From positions 1 through 55,283 of the forward strand of contig JAFLRP010000199.1 in assembly GCA_022511515.1 (NCBI GenBank): 55,283 bases of DNA, written 5' to 3'. The position numbers were made by a program, and so were the translations under genes. This DNA comes from Acutalibacter sp. (lineage in GTDB: Bacteria; Bacillota; Clostridia; Oscillospirales; Acutalibacteraceae). The notes beneath the pieces are model-generated. The model had not been told where the DNA came from, ran no database searches, and was given only the letters and a program-made list of their open reading frames with translations. Shown in pieces: positions 16,770-28,041 of this stretch. The stretch's first letter is position 1, and each line of letters opens with the position of its first letter.

Positions 16770-16828
16770 CCGGGTTTCAGATTATCTCCCGGTATGCTAT
16801 GCAATTATTGAGAGGTTTTAGAACGAAA

Positions 16829-18436
16829 TCAAGGCAAAACCTTTATCGCTGTCTTTTGCAGCTCCAGCCCGTCCCGATAGCGCTTGATGTACCTCTGGAA
16901 GCCTTCCGTATCCCCTTGCTCCGGTTCCACACAGTTTCCGACGGCATTGGAAAATACCTTTTCCGCCAGATAGCATTCCAGCGTTTCTCCGGCCTGACGG
17001 TTCTTCCGGTACATGGCAAGGAGCGCCATGCCCCAGGGACCACCCTCGCCGGCGGTCTCCATCACCGCCACGGGCACGTTCAAAGCGCCGGCCATCAGGC
17101 GCTGTCCCACGTTCTTTGTCTTGAACAGTCCGCCGTGGCCGTACAGCTTTTCCAGCGTGACATGTTCCTTTGTAAACAGAATGTCCATGCCGATCTGCAG
17201 AGTCGCCATGGCGGCATAGAGCTGGGCCCGCATGAAATTGGGGAGAGAAAGGACGCTGTCGGGATTCCGGACTACCATGGGTCTGCCGTCTTCCAGCCCC
17301 ACCACCGGCTCGCCGGAGTAGCAGTTATAGGTCAAGACGCCGCCACAGTCCGGCTCGCCCTGCAGAGCCTGGTGATACAGCAGGTCGTAAAGCTGAGATT
17401 TGTCCATTTTCTGCCCTGCGGCCGTCAAAAATTCCCCGAACAGCTTCACCCAGGCGTCCAAATCGGAGGTGCAGGTGTTACAGTGGACCATGGCCACCGG
17501 CAATCCCGAGGGTGTGGTGACCATATCGATTTCCGAATATACGGCGGACAGCTCTTTTTCCAGCACTGCCATGGCGAAAATGGAAGTTCCCGCCGACACG
17601 TTGCCCGTGTGGACGGATACGCTGTTGGTGGCTGCCATGCCCGTGCCCGCATCCCCTTCCGGGGGACAGAGGGGAATGCCCGCTTCCAGTGTTCCCGTGG
17701 GGTCTAAGAGCTTCGCGCCCTCAGGGGTCAGTTCTCCGGCGGGGTCTCCGGCGGAGAGCACCTTGGGGAAGATATGGTCAAATCTCCAGGGAGTCTTTTG
17801 TTCTTCCAGAAGCTTGTCGAATGTTTCGATCATCTCGGCGTGGAACGTCCCCGTTTCACTGTCAATGGGGAACATGCCCGAGGCCTCGCCCACGCCCAGT
17901 ACTTTTTCGCCGGTGAGCTTCCAGTGAACATAGCCCGCCAGCGTGGTGAGGTAGGCGATGTTCTGCACGTGAGATTCGCCCTTTTTCACCGCCCGCCACA
18001 GATGGGCAATGCTCCACCGTTGGGGGATGTTGAAGTGAAACAGTTCCGTCAGCTCCGCCGCTTCCCTTTCGGTAATGGTGTTCCGCCAGGTGCGGAATTC
18101 GCAAATTTGATTGCCCTCCTTGTCAAAGGGCAGGTAGCCGTGCATCATGGCGGAAACGCCCAACGCGCCGAGGCGCTTCAGGGGCACGCCGTACTTTTCC
18201 TGCACTTCCTCCGCCAAGACCCGGTAGGCGTGCTGAATTCCCGTCCAAACGTCCTCCAAATGGTAAGTCCACACGCCGTTTTCCAGCCGGTTTTCCCAGT
18301 CAAACGCACCGGAAGCGATGGGGGAGTGATCCGCCCCGATGAGCACCGCCTTGATGCGGGTGGAGCCCAGCTCGATTCCCAAAGCGGTGTCGCCCTGCGT
18401 GATCCAATTCATTTCTTTCGTGAGAGAGTGTTCCAT
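16829..18436 (-). CDS. FGGY-family carbohydrate kinase
   Basis: Phosphorylates a sugar or polyol with ATP in the cytoplasm. The 535-residue protein has the ATPase-fold motif [15 protein letters not shown] (about 20-34), a second domain with [20 protein letters not shown] (about 440-460) and [13 protein letters not shown]. Overall similarity is to xylulo/ribulokinase relatives, but no signature settles the substrate. It is downstream of a TIM-barrel sugar isomerase/epimerase gene (91-base gap containing a hairpin), so the two may convert one sugar: isomerise, then phosphorylate. Confidence 0.85.
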   Translation of the reverse strand: MEHSLTKEMNWITQGDTALGIELGSTRIKAVLIGADHSPIASGAFDWENRLENGVWTYHLEDVWTGIQHAYRVLAEEVQEKYGVPLKRLGALGVSAMMHGYLPFDKEGNQICEFRTWRNTITEREAAELTELFHFNIPQRWSIAHLWRAVKKGESHVQNIAYLTTLAGYVHWKLTGEKVLGVGEASGMFPIDSETGTFHAEMIETFDKLLEEQKTPWRFDHIFPKVLSAGDPAGELTPEGAKLLDPTGTLEAGIPLCPPEGDAGTGMAATNSVSVHTGNVSAGTSIFAMAVLEKELSAVYSEIDMVTTPSGLPVAMVHCNTCTSDLDAWVKLFGEFLTAAGQKMDKSQLYDLLYHQALQGEPDCGGVLTYNCYSGEPVVGLEDGRPMVVRNPDSVLSLPNFMRAQLYAAMATLQIGMDILFTKEHVTLEKLYGHGGLFKTKNVGQRLMAGALNVPVAVMETAGEGGPWGMALLAMYRKNRQAGETLECYLAEKVFSNAVGNCVEPEQGDTEGFQRYIKRYRDGLELQKTAIKVLP

Positions 18437-18471
18437 AAATAGTCTCCTACCTCAAATTTGAACAGCAGTAC

Positions 18472-18506
18472 GGAAAATGGAGAAGCGATCCGCTTCCCCA
18501 TTTTCC
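18472..18506. terminator. Hairpin between epimerase and kinase genes
   Basis: Sixteen-base arms with one mismatch (GGAAAATGG...CCATTTTCC), no strong T-run. It may attenuate read-through or protect the upstream mRNA end. Confidence 0.45.
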
Positions 18507-18527
18507 AAGAGAACTTGAATTTAAAAA

Positions 18528-19418
18528 TTACTGAATATTTTCGCTGAGCCAGGCGCAGTCATCGGCCAAGCACTTGTCGTGCTCATCGTAGAAACCTTCC
18601 CGCTCCACGACCCAGAAGGCCTCGAAGTCCTGCTCGTCCAGAGCTTTCTTGATCTCTTTCCAGTCGATGTTGGATTCCGGCGCGCCCATCTTGCACTGCA
18701 CGGCAAAACGCTTTTTGCCCTCAGGACTGTTCTGCTGAGCGGTGAAACCGTCCAGAATTTCCTGACGCTTTTCCAAGGGAAGCTCTTTCACGTTGGCAAA
18801 GGGAGAACCCTTGGGGCCGCCCTCCTGATGGCGGGAAGCCGGCACGCCGCCGGGGCCCACCACCTTGCTGTTTTCCTTGACGTGGATGGACACGATGCGG
18901 TTCTTGTACTTGCGGATGAAGTTGGGGGGATACATGCCGCCGTTCTGGGCCCAGCCGCAATCCAACTGAGAATAGCACTTGGTGCTGTTGTCCAGCAGGT
19001 GCTCCAGAAGGGTTTTCCCCTCATCAAAGAAAAATTCCTGACTGTGGTTGTGATAGCCGATCTTGATGCCGTAGGGCTCGGCCATTTCCGCCATTTCGTC
19101 CAGCAGATGGGCAACTTCGATGGCTTCTTCCTTATTGCAGAAGGGCGTGCCGGCCCAGATGACGGCCTTGCCGCCCAGAGCCGCCATTTTCTTGACGATC
19201 TCCTCCGTGGGCTCGGCGTGGACGGAGGTGACGGTCAGCCCGGTTTCAGCCAGCCACTTCTTGATGTCCTCCACATCGTTCTCCAAATCTACCGGCAGCA
19301 GCTCCACTGCGGTAAAGCCCAAGTCCCGGATGGTCTGGAATTTCTCCAGCAGCGTGGGGCCAAGGCCCAGATAGCTGGCAATGCCGCCGAATGAATACGT
19401 ACCGATTCCGACTTTCAT
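18528..19418 (-). CDS. Sugar phosphate isomerase/epimerase (xylose-isomerase-like TIM barrel)
   Basis: A 296-residue TIM-barrel protein of the AP-endonuclease-2/xylose-isomerase-like family: GIGTYSFGG near the start, GYHNHSQEFFFDEG (about 134-147) and LDCGWAQNGG, the metal-binding His/Glu/Asp region. Family members isomerise or epimerise sugars such as inosose, tagatose and erythrulose phosphates. I take ATG 19416-19418 (AAAGGAGAGG upstream); an open extension to 19517 is untranslated in my view. First gene of the pair with the FGGY kinase. Confidence 0.85.
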   Translation of the reverse strand: MKVGIGTYSFGGIASYLGLGPTLLEKFQTIRDLGFTAVELLPVDLENDVEDIKKWLAETGLTVTSVHAEPTEEIVKKMAALGGKAVIWAGTPFCNKEEAIEVAHLLDEMAEMAEPYGIKIGYHNHSQEFFFDEGKTLLEHLLDNSTKCYSQLDCGWAQNGGMYPPNFIRKYKNRIVSIHVKENSKVVGPGGVPASRHQEGGPKGSPFANVKELPLEKRQEILDGFTAQQNSPEGKKRFAVQCKMGAPESNIDWKEIKKALDEQDFEAFWVVEREGFYDEHDKCLADDCAWLSENIQ

Positions 19419-19562
19419 GATAAAAACCTCTCCTTTTTTAGTCGTGAAGTCAGTGTGCACAGGGCGAAAGCAATCTGCCCGACCGCTGCTCATCGACTCC
19501 ACCTGATTTTTGAGCATATTTTAGCACAAATTGCATGGAATTTCAAGCCGGAAACTTTGTCC

Positions 19563-19591
19563 GCATAAAGCCGTTGAAAGGGGAAACGATA
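19563..19591 (+). promoter_or_regulatory. Possible forespore (sigma-F/G-like) promoter
   Basis: GCATA (19563-19567) and, after 14 bases, GGAAACGATA (19582-19591), close to the forespore consensus. It lies 25 bases before spoVAC, which is a forespore gene in known spore formers. Weak evidence, spacing slightly short. Confidence 0.35.
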
Positions 19592-19616
19592 AAGCTGATA
19601 AAGCACGGAAAGGAAG

Positions 19617-20075
19617 ATGGATCCATTGAAAACAGTATCAAAGCAGCAGTATGACCAGCGGGTCAAAGAGGCCTCCCCCAATTCGCCCTTGGGGAAGGAT
19701 TGCCTGCTGGCGTTTCTCTTCGGCGGACTGATCTGCACCATTGGGCAGGGAATGTTCCAACTGTACCAAGGTTGGGGATTGGCGGAAAAGGATGCCCGCA
19801 TGGCGGTGTCCATCAGTCTGATCTTCATTTCTGCCGCTCTCACCGCTCTGGGCTGGTACGACCAAATCGCCAAGCACGCCGGGGCAGGCACGCTGGTGCC
19901 CATCACTGGCTTTGCCAATTCCATGGTGTCCCCGGCCATGGAGTTCAAAAGCGAGGGCTTCATTACCGGTCTGGGCGCAAAAATGTTCATTGTCTCCGGC
20001 CCTGTCCTGGTTTTCGGCATCACTGCCAGTATTGTGTACGGGCTGATTTTGTTCGTGTTCCCGGGGATAATGTGA
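19617..20075 (+). CDS. spoVAC: Stage V sporulation protein AC
   Basis: An inner-spore-membrane subunit of the SpoVA channel, which moves dipicolinic acid into the developing forespore and out at germination. The 152 residues match SpoVAC in length and signatures: SPKSP-type start (SPNSPLGKDCLLAFLFGGLICTIGQ), a charged gap and three more membrane segments, with GTLVPITGFANSMVSPAMEFKSEGF. AAAGGAAG abuts the ATG. It is alone here: no spoVAD or spoVAE follows, only the hairpin-rich gap and tRNA operon. Presence suggests a spore-forming lineage. Confidence 0.92.
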   Translation: MDPLKTVSKQQYDQRVKEASPNSPLGKDCLLAFLFGGLICTIGQGMFQLYQGWGLAEKDARMAVSISLIFISAALTALGWYDQIAKHAGAGTLVPITGFANSMVSPAMEFKSEGFITGLGAKMFIVSGPVLVFGITASIVYGLILFVFPGIM

Positions 20076-20366
20076 ATGAAATCTGCTGACGCAGATGAAA
20101 TAAAATCCGCTTTTACTTCCGCCGTCAGGCGGATTTTATCCCCACAGGGGATTTCATCATCGAAGATAATTTCGCCCTGCCCGTAGCGATTGGCCTTGCC
20201 AACTGCTGGGCGGATTTCGTTGAAAAATCCTCGTCCTAAGGACGAGGATTTTTCTGGCTGGGCTGTGCAAGAGTTTCTTTCTGGCGAAAGAAACTCTGCA
20301 AAGTTTGTCCTGTGGACAAACTTTTTCGTATCTAAAATGTGGGTTCAAATCCCGCATTCCGAAACG
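20076..20366 (+). other. Hairpin-rich intergenic region with tRNA T-arm remnant
   Basis: No gene. It contains a compound fold at 20094-20158 (outer arms GATGAAAT / ATTTCATC enclosing two inner hairpins) and a 15-base hairpin with a T-run (20222-20256). Two further hairpins resemble the A-element arms (20270-20298, and 20299-20325 with GTTTGTCC-TGT-GGACAAAC). A T-arm-like GTGGGTTCAAATCCCGC lies at 20339-20355. Confidence 0.5.
20222..20256. terminator. Intrinsic terminator hairpin
   Basis: GAAAAATCCTCGTCC and GGACGAGGATTTTTC flank TAA, giving T-runs both ways. It can end spoVAC transcripts. Confidence 0.7.
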
Positions 20367-20409
20367 AAATATGGGCGGTATGACCACAGGGGTCATACCG
20401 CCCATATTT
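20367..20409 (-). terminator. Hairpin ending tRNA operon
   Basis: Nineteen-base perfect arms around ACAGG start immediately after the encoded CCA of tRNA-Gln on the minus strand. The T-tract is weak. Confidence 0.65.
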
Positions 20410-20483
20410 GGCTGGGCTGGCGGGATTCGAACCCACGGGTGACGGAGTCAAAGTCCGTTGCCTTACCGCTTGGCGACAGCCCA
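20409..20483 (-). tRNA. tRNA-Gln (TTG)
   Basis: Cloverleaf fits: acceptor TGGGCTG/CAGCCCA, T-arm GTGGGTTCGAATCCCGC-type, anticodon loop CTTTGAC (anticodon TTG), encoded CCA. Last of the four-tRNA operon. Confidence 0.93.
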
Positions 20484-20531
20484 ATATAGAGACACGGAGC
20501 CTAATTGCGAGAATTAAACTCCGTATCTGTG

Positions 20532-20609
20532 TGGGGTGGGTGGTGGGACTCGAACCCACGGTCTCCAGAGCCACAATCTGGCGCTTTGACCAACTAAGCT
20601 ACATCCACC
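20532..20609 (-). tRNA. tRNA-His (GTG)
   Basis: Anticodon loop TTGTGGC inside CCAGA/TCTGG. An extra 5' G faces discriminator C, as expected for tRNA-His. CCA encoded. Confidence 0.93.
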
Positions 20610-20612
20610 ATA

Positions 20613-20689
<77 letters not shown>

Positions 20690-20747
20690 ATATAGAGGGA
20701 ACCTTTAGGCTCGCAAAGGAAAGTCTGCCGAAGCAGAAAGGAACAAG

Positions 20748-20821
20748 TGGAGCGGGTGATGGGAATCGAACCCACACGACCAGCTTGGAAGGCTGGAGTT
20801 CTACCACTGAACTACACCCGC
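20748..20821 (-). tRNA. tRNA-Gly (TCC)
   Basis: Acceptor GCGGGTG/CACCCGC, anticodon loop CTTCCAA (TCC) inside CCAGC/GCTGG, CCA encoded. First of the operon. Confidence 0.93.
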
Positions 20822-20848
20822 GTAACAGTGCTTTTTTACAGCCCAGTC

Positions 20849-20877
20849 ATTATACCACAGGCTTTTTCCAACGTCAA
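20849..20877 (-). promoter_or_regulatory. Sigma-A promoter of tRNA operon
   Basis: Minus strand -35 TTGACG (20872-20877), 17-base spacer, perfect -10 TATAAT (20849-20854), about 28 bases before tRNA-Gly. Confidence 0.85.
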
Positions 20878-20945
20878 GATTTTTTTCACCCTTTTCCCGT
20901 CTTTTCCTAAACCATAGATTCTTTGTAAACAATCTGTGGTATTTC

Positions 20946-20975
20946 TTGCAATTTATGGAATAGATGTGGTACAAT
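20946..20975 (+). promoter_or_regulatory. Sigma-A promoter of secA
   Basis: -35 TTGCAA (20946-20951), 18-base spacer, -10 TACAAT (20970-20975). Confidence 0.65.
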
Positions 20976-21072
20976 AGATTGCGGTTGTAGAAAACCTATT
21001 GAAGCAGAAGAAAACCCTTGGCTTTTCTCTTTGCTTTATCATAAAAGTACATGAGAGGATTCAGATTGTTTT

Positions 21073-23823
<2,751 letters not shown>

Positions 23824-23860
23824 GCGGGAAACCGCCTACAGAAGAAGGGGAGAAAGCTCC

Positions 23861-24652
23861 ATGAAAAGAATGTTTCAAGCCGGTATCACGCTGCTGCTGA
23901 CAGCAGGAATTCTCATTGCGGGTCTTGCAGGGTGCGCCGTTCCCGTGCCCGGTTATGCGGATTACGATGTTTCCGGGTACATTCAGGCCCTTCTGGACAG
24001 CAGCTACCACGATACCCACGAGGCGCTGATGGAGCTTTCCAAAATTACCGAGGAAAGCGCCAAGGCAAACAACACCACCACCGTGGAAAATGCCGTGATC
24101 AATTTCTGCAACACCTACAATCTGTCGCCCTCAGAGGAGCAGTTGAATGAACTGGAAAAGATCATGCGCCAAGCCTTTGTCCTCACCAAATACATGGTGA
24201 AGGACGAACGGAAGACCGACACCGGCTATTATCTGGAAGTGGAGATCGCTTCCATCACCAATTTTGAGGGCAGGGAGGCAGATATCGAACGGCTGAAAAA
24301 CGCCGCCCAACAGGAGGCTGCCGCCGCCAATGCCCCCAAGACCACCGTACAGCCTGACACTTCCGACGATGACGAATACGACGAGTACGGCGATGAATAT
24401 GATGATGACGAGGACGCGGATGCGGACGAGGAACCGACTCAGGAAGTGCCGGAGGTCGAACGGGTAAACGCCAACGACCTGTTTATTGAAAAGGTGTTGG
24501 ATTTCTGCAAGCAGGAATTGGCCAACATCTCCTACGACCCGGAAATGCGCACAGTAGCGCTGGACATTCGGCAGACAGACGAGGGTGAATTACAATTGGA
24601 TATGAACCAACTGGACGTCATTGACCGAACGGTGATACGGTTCGTACAGTAA
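23861..24652 (+). CDS. Lipoprotein with acidic linker, unknown function
   Basis: A 263-residue protein starting with a lipoprotein signal (LAGLAGC, Cys25). A helical domain follows (about 30-160; LMELSKITEESAKANNTTTVENAV). Then comes an Ala- and Asp/Glu-rich linker around 165-200 that is almost entirely acidic, and a final 60-residue domain (LFIEKVLDFCKQEL). I recognise no family. It begins 37 bases after secA and may be co-transcribed. GAAGGGGAG precedes the ATG. Confidence 0.75.
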   Translation: MKRMFQAGITLLLTAGILIAGLAGCAVPVPGYADYDVSGYIQALLDSSYHDTHEALMELSKITEESAKANNTTTVENAVINFCNTYNLSPSEEQLNELEKIMRQAFVLTKYMVKDERKTDTGYYLEVEIASITNFEGREADIERLKNAAQQEAAAANAPKTTVQPDTSDDDEYDEYGDEYDDDEDADADEEPTQEVPEVERVNANDLFIEKVLDFCKQELANISYDPEMRTVALDIRQTDEGELQLDMNQLDVIDRTVIRFVQ

Positions 24653-24732
24653 ACGAAAAACAGAGAAAAAGGGGTGGGTGACCGCCCCTTTCCCGTACCA
24701 CGATGTTTTTATTTTGAAAGGAGTTTTTTCAG

Positions 24733-25407
24733 ATGGCATGGACACAGAATGGCCTCCGCACAATAGAGCTTTACGATCTTTCTCACACGGCGGCGAAGCC
24801 GCTGTTGGAACAAACGGAATATCCCTGGGAGGCGCTGGGGGACATTGGCAGTTTTATTTTGGAGCTGGGGAGATCTTTACCCGCTGAGGAATACGAACGC
24901 AGGGGAGAAGCTGTGTGGGTTCACAAAACGGCAAAAATCTACCCCAACAACTATATCGCCGGCCCCTGTATCATCGGAGCGGAGACGGAAGTGCGTCCCG
25001 GCGCGTTTATCCGGGGCAACGCTTTGGTGGGGGCAAACTGTGTGGTGGGCAATTCCACCGAGCTGAAAAATGTGATCCTGTTTGACAACGTGCAGGTGCC
25101 CCATTACAACTATGTGGGCGATTCCATTTTGGGCTACAAGGCTCACATGGGCGCGGGGTCCATCACCTCCAACGTGAAGTCGGATAAGACCCTTGTTACC
25201 GTCCGCGCGGGGGAAGAGCGGATCGAAACCGGCCTGAAAAAGTTCGGCGCCATGCTGGGCGATTTTGTAGAGATCGGCTGCAACAGCGTCCTGAACCCCG
25301 GCACCGTGATCGGCAGAAATTCCCGGGTGTACCCCCTCTCCTCCGTCCGGGGCTTTGTCCCGGAAAATCATATTTTCAAGCAGGGGGACTTAGTAAAAAT
25401 CAGATAG
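24733..25407 (+). CDS. Left-handed beta-helix (hexapeptide) nucleotidyl/acyltransferase-like protein
   Basis: A 224-residue protein whose main part is a left-handed beta-helix of hexapeptide turns (VHKTAKIYPNNYIAGPCIIGAETEVRPGAFIRG), as in the acetyltransferase half of GlmU. It also has ILGYKAHMGAGSITSNVKSD, similar to GlmU's acetyl-CoA region, and GDFVEIGCNSVLNPGTVIG. The N-terminal 60 residues are short, with no nucleotidyltransferase domain, so it is not a full GlmU. Probable transferase acting on a UDP-sugar or acceptor; activity is inference. AAAGGAG precedes the ATG. Confidence 0.78.
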   Translation: MAWTQNGLRTIELYDLSHTAAKPLLEQTEYPWEALGDIGSFILELGRSLPAEEYERRGEAVWVHKTAKIYPNNYIAGPCIIGAETEVRPGAFIRGNALVGANCVVGNSTELKNVILFDNVQVPHYNYVGDSILGYKAHMGAGSITSNVKSDKTLVTVRAGEERIETGLKKFGAMLGDFVEIGCNSVLNPGTVIGRNSRVYPLSSVRGFVPENHIFKQGDLVKIR

Positions 25408-25452
25408 TAGAATTTTGGCGCACAGTGAAAAGTGGCTTTTTTGAGGTAACCT

Positions 25453-26016
25453 ATGAACATTGTGTTTCTTTCCAGTAACCCGGACAAAAAGCGGCAAGTT
25501 CAAAGAATTTTTGAGGGAAGCGAGATTTCTCTTTCCTTCGTTGATAATAATGAGCCGGAGATTCAAGGGGAAAACAGCAGAGAAATAGCGTTGTTTGCAG
25601 CCCAAAAGTATGCCATGGAGCATCAGGTAATTACGGTCCGAGAGGATCACTCTCTCTACCTAAATTATCTGTACCCTTTCCCCGGACCATATCTCGCGTA
25701 TTTTGACCGGAAAATGGAAGTGGACAAGCTGCTTCAGATATACGAGAATGCCACCGACAGAACCGGCTTCTTTCTTCTGGAAGCAGCCGTAGCTTTCCCA
25801 AATGGCATAATGCGTTGCTACAGCCATAAAGTTCCCATCAAACTGGCAACGGCAAAAAGCGACGGGGAGGGCAATTTTGACCGGATTTTGATTTTGGAAA
25901 ACGAAGATTTGACCTTTGCCGAAAAGAAAAACCTTACTATTCCGTCTTCGCCAATTTGGGCACAGAATTATGTAAACATATACAATGATATTTTGCAGGG
26001 GAAGGTAAAGGGATAG
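25453..26016 (+). CDS. HAM1/RdgB-like non-canonical purine NTP pyrophosphatase
   Basis: A 187-residue member of the ITPase family, which hydrolyses inosine/xanthosine triphosphates to keep them out of nucleic acids. It opens with a HAM1-like SSNPDKKRQVQRIF and has EDHSLYLNYLYPFPGPYLAYFDR in place of the usual DDSGL...PG.YSARY. The conserved catalytic Asp/Asp of that loop is altered to EDH, so specificity may differ. The gene is noticeably more AT-rich than its neighbours. GAGGTAACCT precedes the ATG; the site is weak. Confidence 0.65.
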   Translation: MNIVFLSSNPDKKRQVQRIFEGSEISLSFVDNNEPEIQGENSREIALFAAQKYAMEHQVITVREDHSLYLNYLYPFPGPYLAYFDRKMEVDKLLQIYENATDRTGFFLLEAAVAFPNGIMRCYSHKVPIKLATAKSDGEGNFDRILILENEDLTFAEKKNLTIPSSPIWAQNYVNIYNDILQGKVKG

Positions 26017-26235
26017 AAAAGCAGCTTTTCCAGAACCCTAAAATGAGAAGTGACTAACAACCTTTTAGTGGGTCATAGGGGGCGAAGCCCCCTAAAGGCA
26101 ACCTCGCACAAAGCGGTATTTGCGAAAGGGCAGAAACTGGAATTGTGCGAAATGCAGAGATTTTGGGAAAAGAAATTTAGCGAGGGAGTCAAGAAAACCC
26201 TCCGCATAAAGCCCCTTGGGAAAGGAGATGAGCTC

Positions 26236-28041
26236 ATGGAATGGATCACGGAATTTTTGCAGTCCGGGGTACTGCCGGTGGCGCTGATGCTTTTGCGCAT
26301 CATCACGCCGGTACTGGCGCTGTATGTGGTGTGGCGCAGCTACACTTCTTTTCAAAAAGGACAGCGGAAGCGGGACCCGGTCATCACCTTGTGGGACGAA
26401 GCTTCCGGCACACGGTTCCCGGTGCTGTATTGGGAAAACTCCATCGGACGCAGCAAAAGCTGCGACGTGTACCTGCCGGACGCTACCGCTTCCCGGGATC
26501 ACGCGGTTCTGATGCGTCGGGACGAAGGCTGGTTTATCTGCGACACCGGCTCGAAATCCGGCGTATACGTCAACAATAAAAAGGTGGACGGAAAAAAGCT
26601 TGTGAGCGTGGGAGACAAGATCACCATGGGCTCCACCACCCTTTCTCTGTGGAATTCGGACAAGCCCCCGGAGAAGCGGAGAAAGGTGTTTCGCGGTTTC
26701 TCCCGCACCGCCGCTTCCCCCATGAAATTGATGGTCGTTGCCTCCTTGGTGCACTTCCTCATGGCAGTACAGGCCTGTTTTGCAAACGGGGAATTCGCCC
26801 CGGCGCAGTTTGTGCCCTTTTTCATCGCGCTGTTCTTAGGCTGGGGGCTGTACGCTTTCTTCATGGGGATACGCCATCACGTGAGCTTTGAAATCGAAAC
26901 CGTGGCGTATCTCCTTTCTGGCATCGGTATCATGCTGCAAGCGGCCTATGATTTGGACAGCATCCGCACGCAAATTGTCGCCATGGTGCTGGGAATGTTC
27001 CTGTTCTGCGCCATGCTCTGGTTCATGGGGGACATGGAGCGGGTGGCTAAATTCCGCGTGGCTATCGGCGTGGGGGCGCTGCTGCTTTTTGCCCTGAATT
27101 TGGCCATCGGCCGGGAAATTTACGGCGCGAAAAACTGGATCGTCATCGGCCCCTTCAGTATCCAGCCCTCAGAGCTGATCAAAATCGCTTTTATTTTCGT
27201 GGGCACGTCCACGCTGGACAGGCTCCAGACTAAGAAGAATATCACGGAATTCCTGGTGTTCACCGGGGCTTGCGTGGGCTGCCTGGCGCTGATGGGGGAT
27301 TACGGCTCCGCACTCATCTTTTTCGCAGGTTTCTTAATTATCGCCTTTATGCGTTCCGGCAGTGTGCGTACCATCGCCCTGATTTTGGCAGGCGCAGCTC
27401 TGGGCGTGTTGTTTATTTTGAAATTCAAATCTCACGTGATCGCCCGGTTCTCCCTGTGGGGTCACGTGTGGGATGACGTCTACGGCGCGGGCTTCCAGCA
27501 GACCCATACCCTGACTTACATCGCCAGCGGCGGCCTGTTCGGCGTGGGGCTGGGACAGGGCTTTATGCCCGGCGTTCCCATGGCAGAAAGCGACCTGGTT
27601 TTCGGCCTGCTCTGCGAGGAGCAGGGACTGGCCCTGGGGCTGGTAGTCTTGATGGCAATTGCCTTCCTGATCCTCTATGCCAGAAGCGACGTGACCCGCA
27701 GCCGCTCCACCTTTTTCTCCATCGCTTCCTGCGCGGCGGCAGGCATGCTGTTGTTCCAGACCTGCCTCAATGTGTTCGGCCCTGTGGATGTGCTGCCCTT
27801 TACCGGCGTGACGTTGCCCTTTATCAGCGCGGGCGGGTCCAGCATGATGTCCGTCTGGGCCATGATGGCCTTTTTGAAGGCTTCCGACGAGCGCACCTAT
27901 GCCGCCCGGAGAGCTTCCAAGCATAGCGGCGCAGGCGCGGGACGCAGCACGGGACGTGCCGGCACGGGCAGAAATCCCGGGAAGCCCGCTGGGACAAGCG
28001 CCGACAGAAGCGGGCAGAGGAAGGAGGGCCGTTACGCATGA
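26236..28041 (+). CDS. FHA-domain FtsW/RodA/SpoVE-family protein
   Basis: A 601-residue fusion: one N-terminal membrane segment, a cytoplasmic FHA phosphothreonine-binding domain (about 48-137; signature IGRSKSCDVYLPDATASRDHAVL), and the SEDS polymerase core of about ten membrane helices. The core carries PFSIQPSELIKIAFI, DYGSALIFF and the ending GVTLPFISAGGSSM. SEDS proteins polymerise peptidoglycan with a partner class B PBP, encoded next and overlapping by four bases. The FHA part implies control by a Ser/Thr kinase. I start at ATG 26236 (AAAGGAG upstream), not the GTG at 26050. The C-tail is Gly/Ala/Arg-rich. Confidence 0.9.
   Translation: MEWITEFLQSGVLPVALMLLRIITPVLALYVVWRSYTSFQKGQRKRDPVITLWDEASGTRFPVLYWENSIGRSKSCDVYLPDATASRDHAVLMRRDEGWFICDTGSKSGVYVNNKKVDGKKLVSVGDKITMGSTTLSLWNSDKPPEKRRKVFRGFSRTAASPMKLMVVASLVHFLMAVQACFANGEFAPAQFVPFFIALFLGWGLYAFFMGIRHHVSFEIETVAYLLSGIGIMLQAAYDLDSIRTQIVAMVLGMFLFCAMLWFMGDMERVAKFRVAIGVGALLLFALNLAIGREIYGAKNWIVIGPFSIQPSELIKIAFIFVGTSTLDRLQTKKNITEFLVFTGACVGCLALMGDYGSALIFFAGFLIIAFMRSGSVRTIALILAGAALGVLFILKFKSHVIARFSLWGHVWDDVYGAGFQQTHTLTYIASGGLFGVGLGQGFMPGVPMAESDLVFGLLCEEQGLALGLVVLMAIAFLILYARSDVTRSRSTFFSIASCAAAGMLLFQTCLNVFGPVDVLPFTGVTLPFISAGGSSMMSVWAMMAFLKASDERTYAARRASKHSGAGAGRSTGRAGTGRNPGKPAGTSADRSGQRKEGRYA

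Noticed and set aside
23861..24652. Acidic lipoprotein as a calsequestrin-like or sporulation protein
   Set aside because: The Asp/Glu run is only a linker; flanking domains match nothing I know.
24669..24695. Terminator between the lipoprotein and hexapeptide genes
   Set aside because: GGGG/CCCC arms are present but short and with no T-run; probably chance.
26050..26235. N-terminal extension of the FHA-FtsW protein
   Set aside because: A much better ribosome site (AAAGGAG) precedes ATG 26236 and the protein then starts with its normal membrane segment; the upstream part contains a GC-rich hairpin and reads as unlikely protein.
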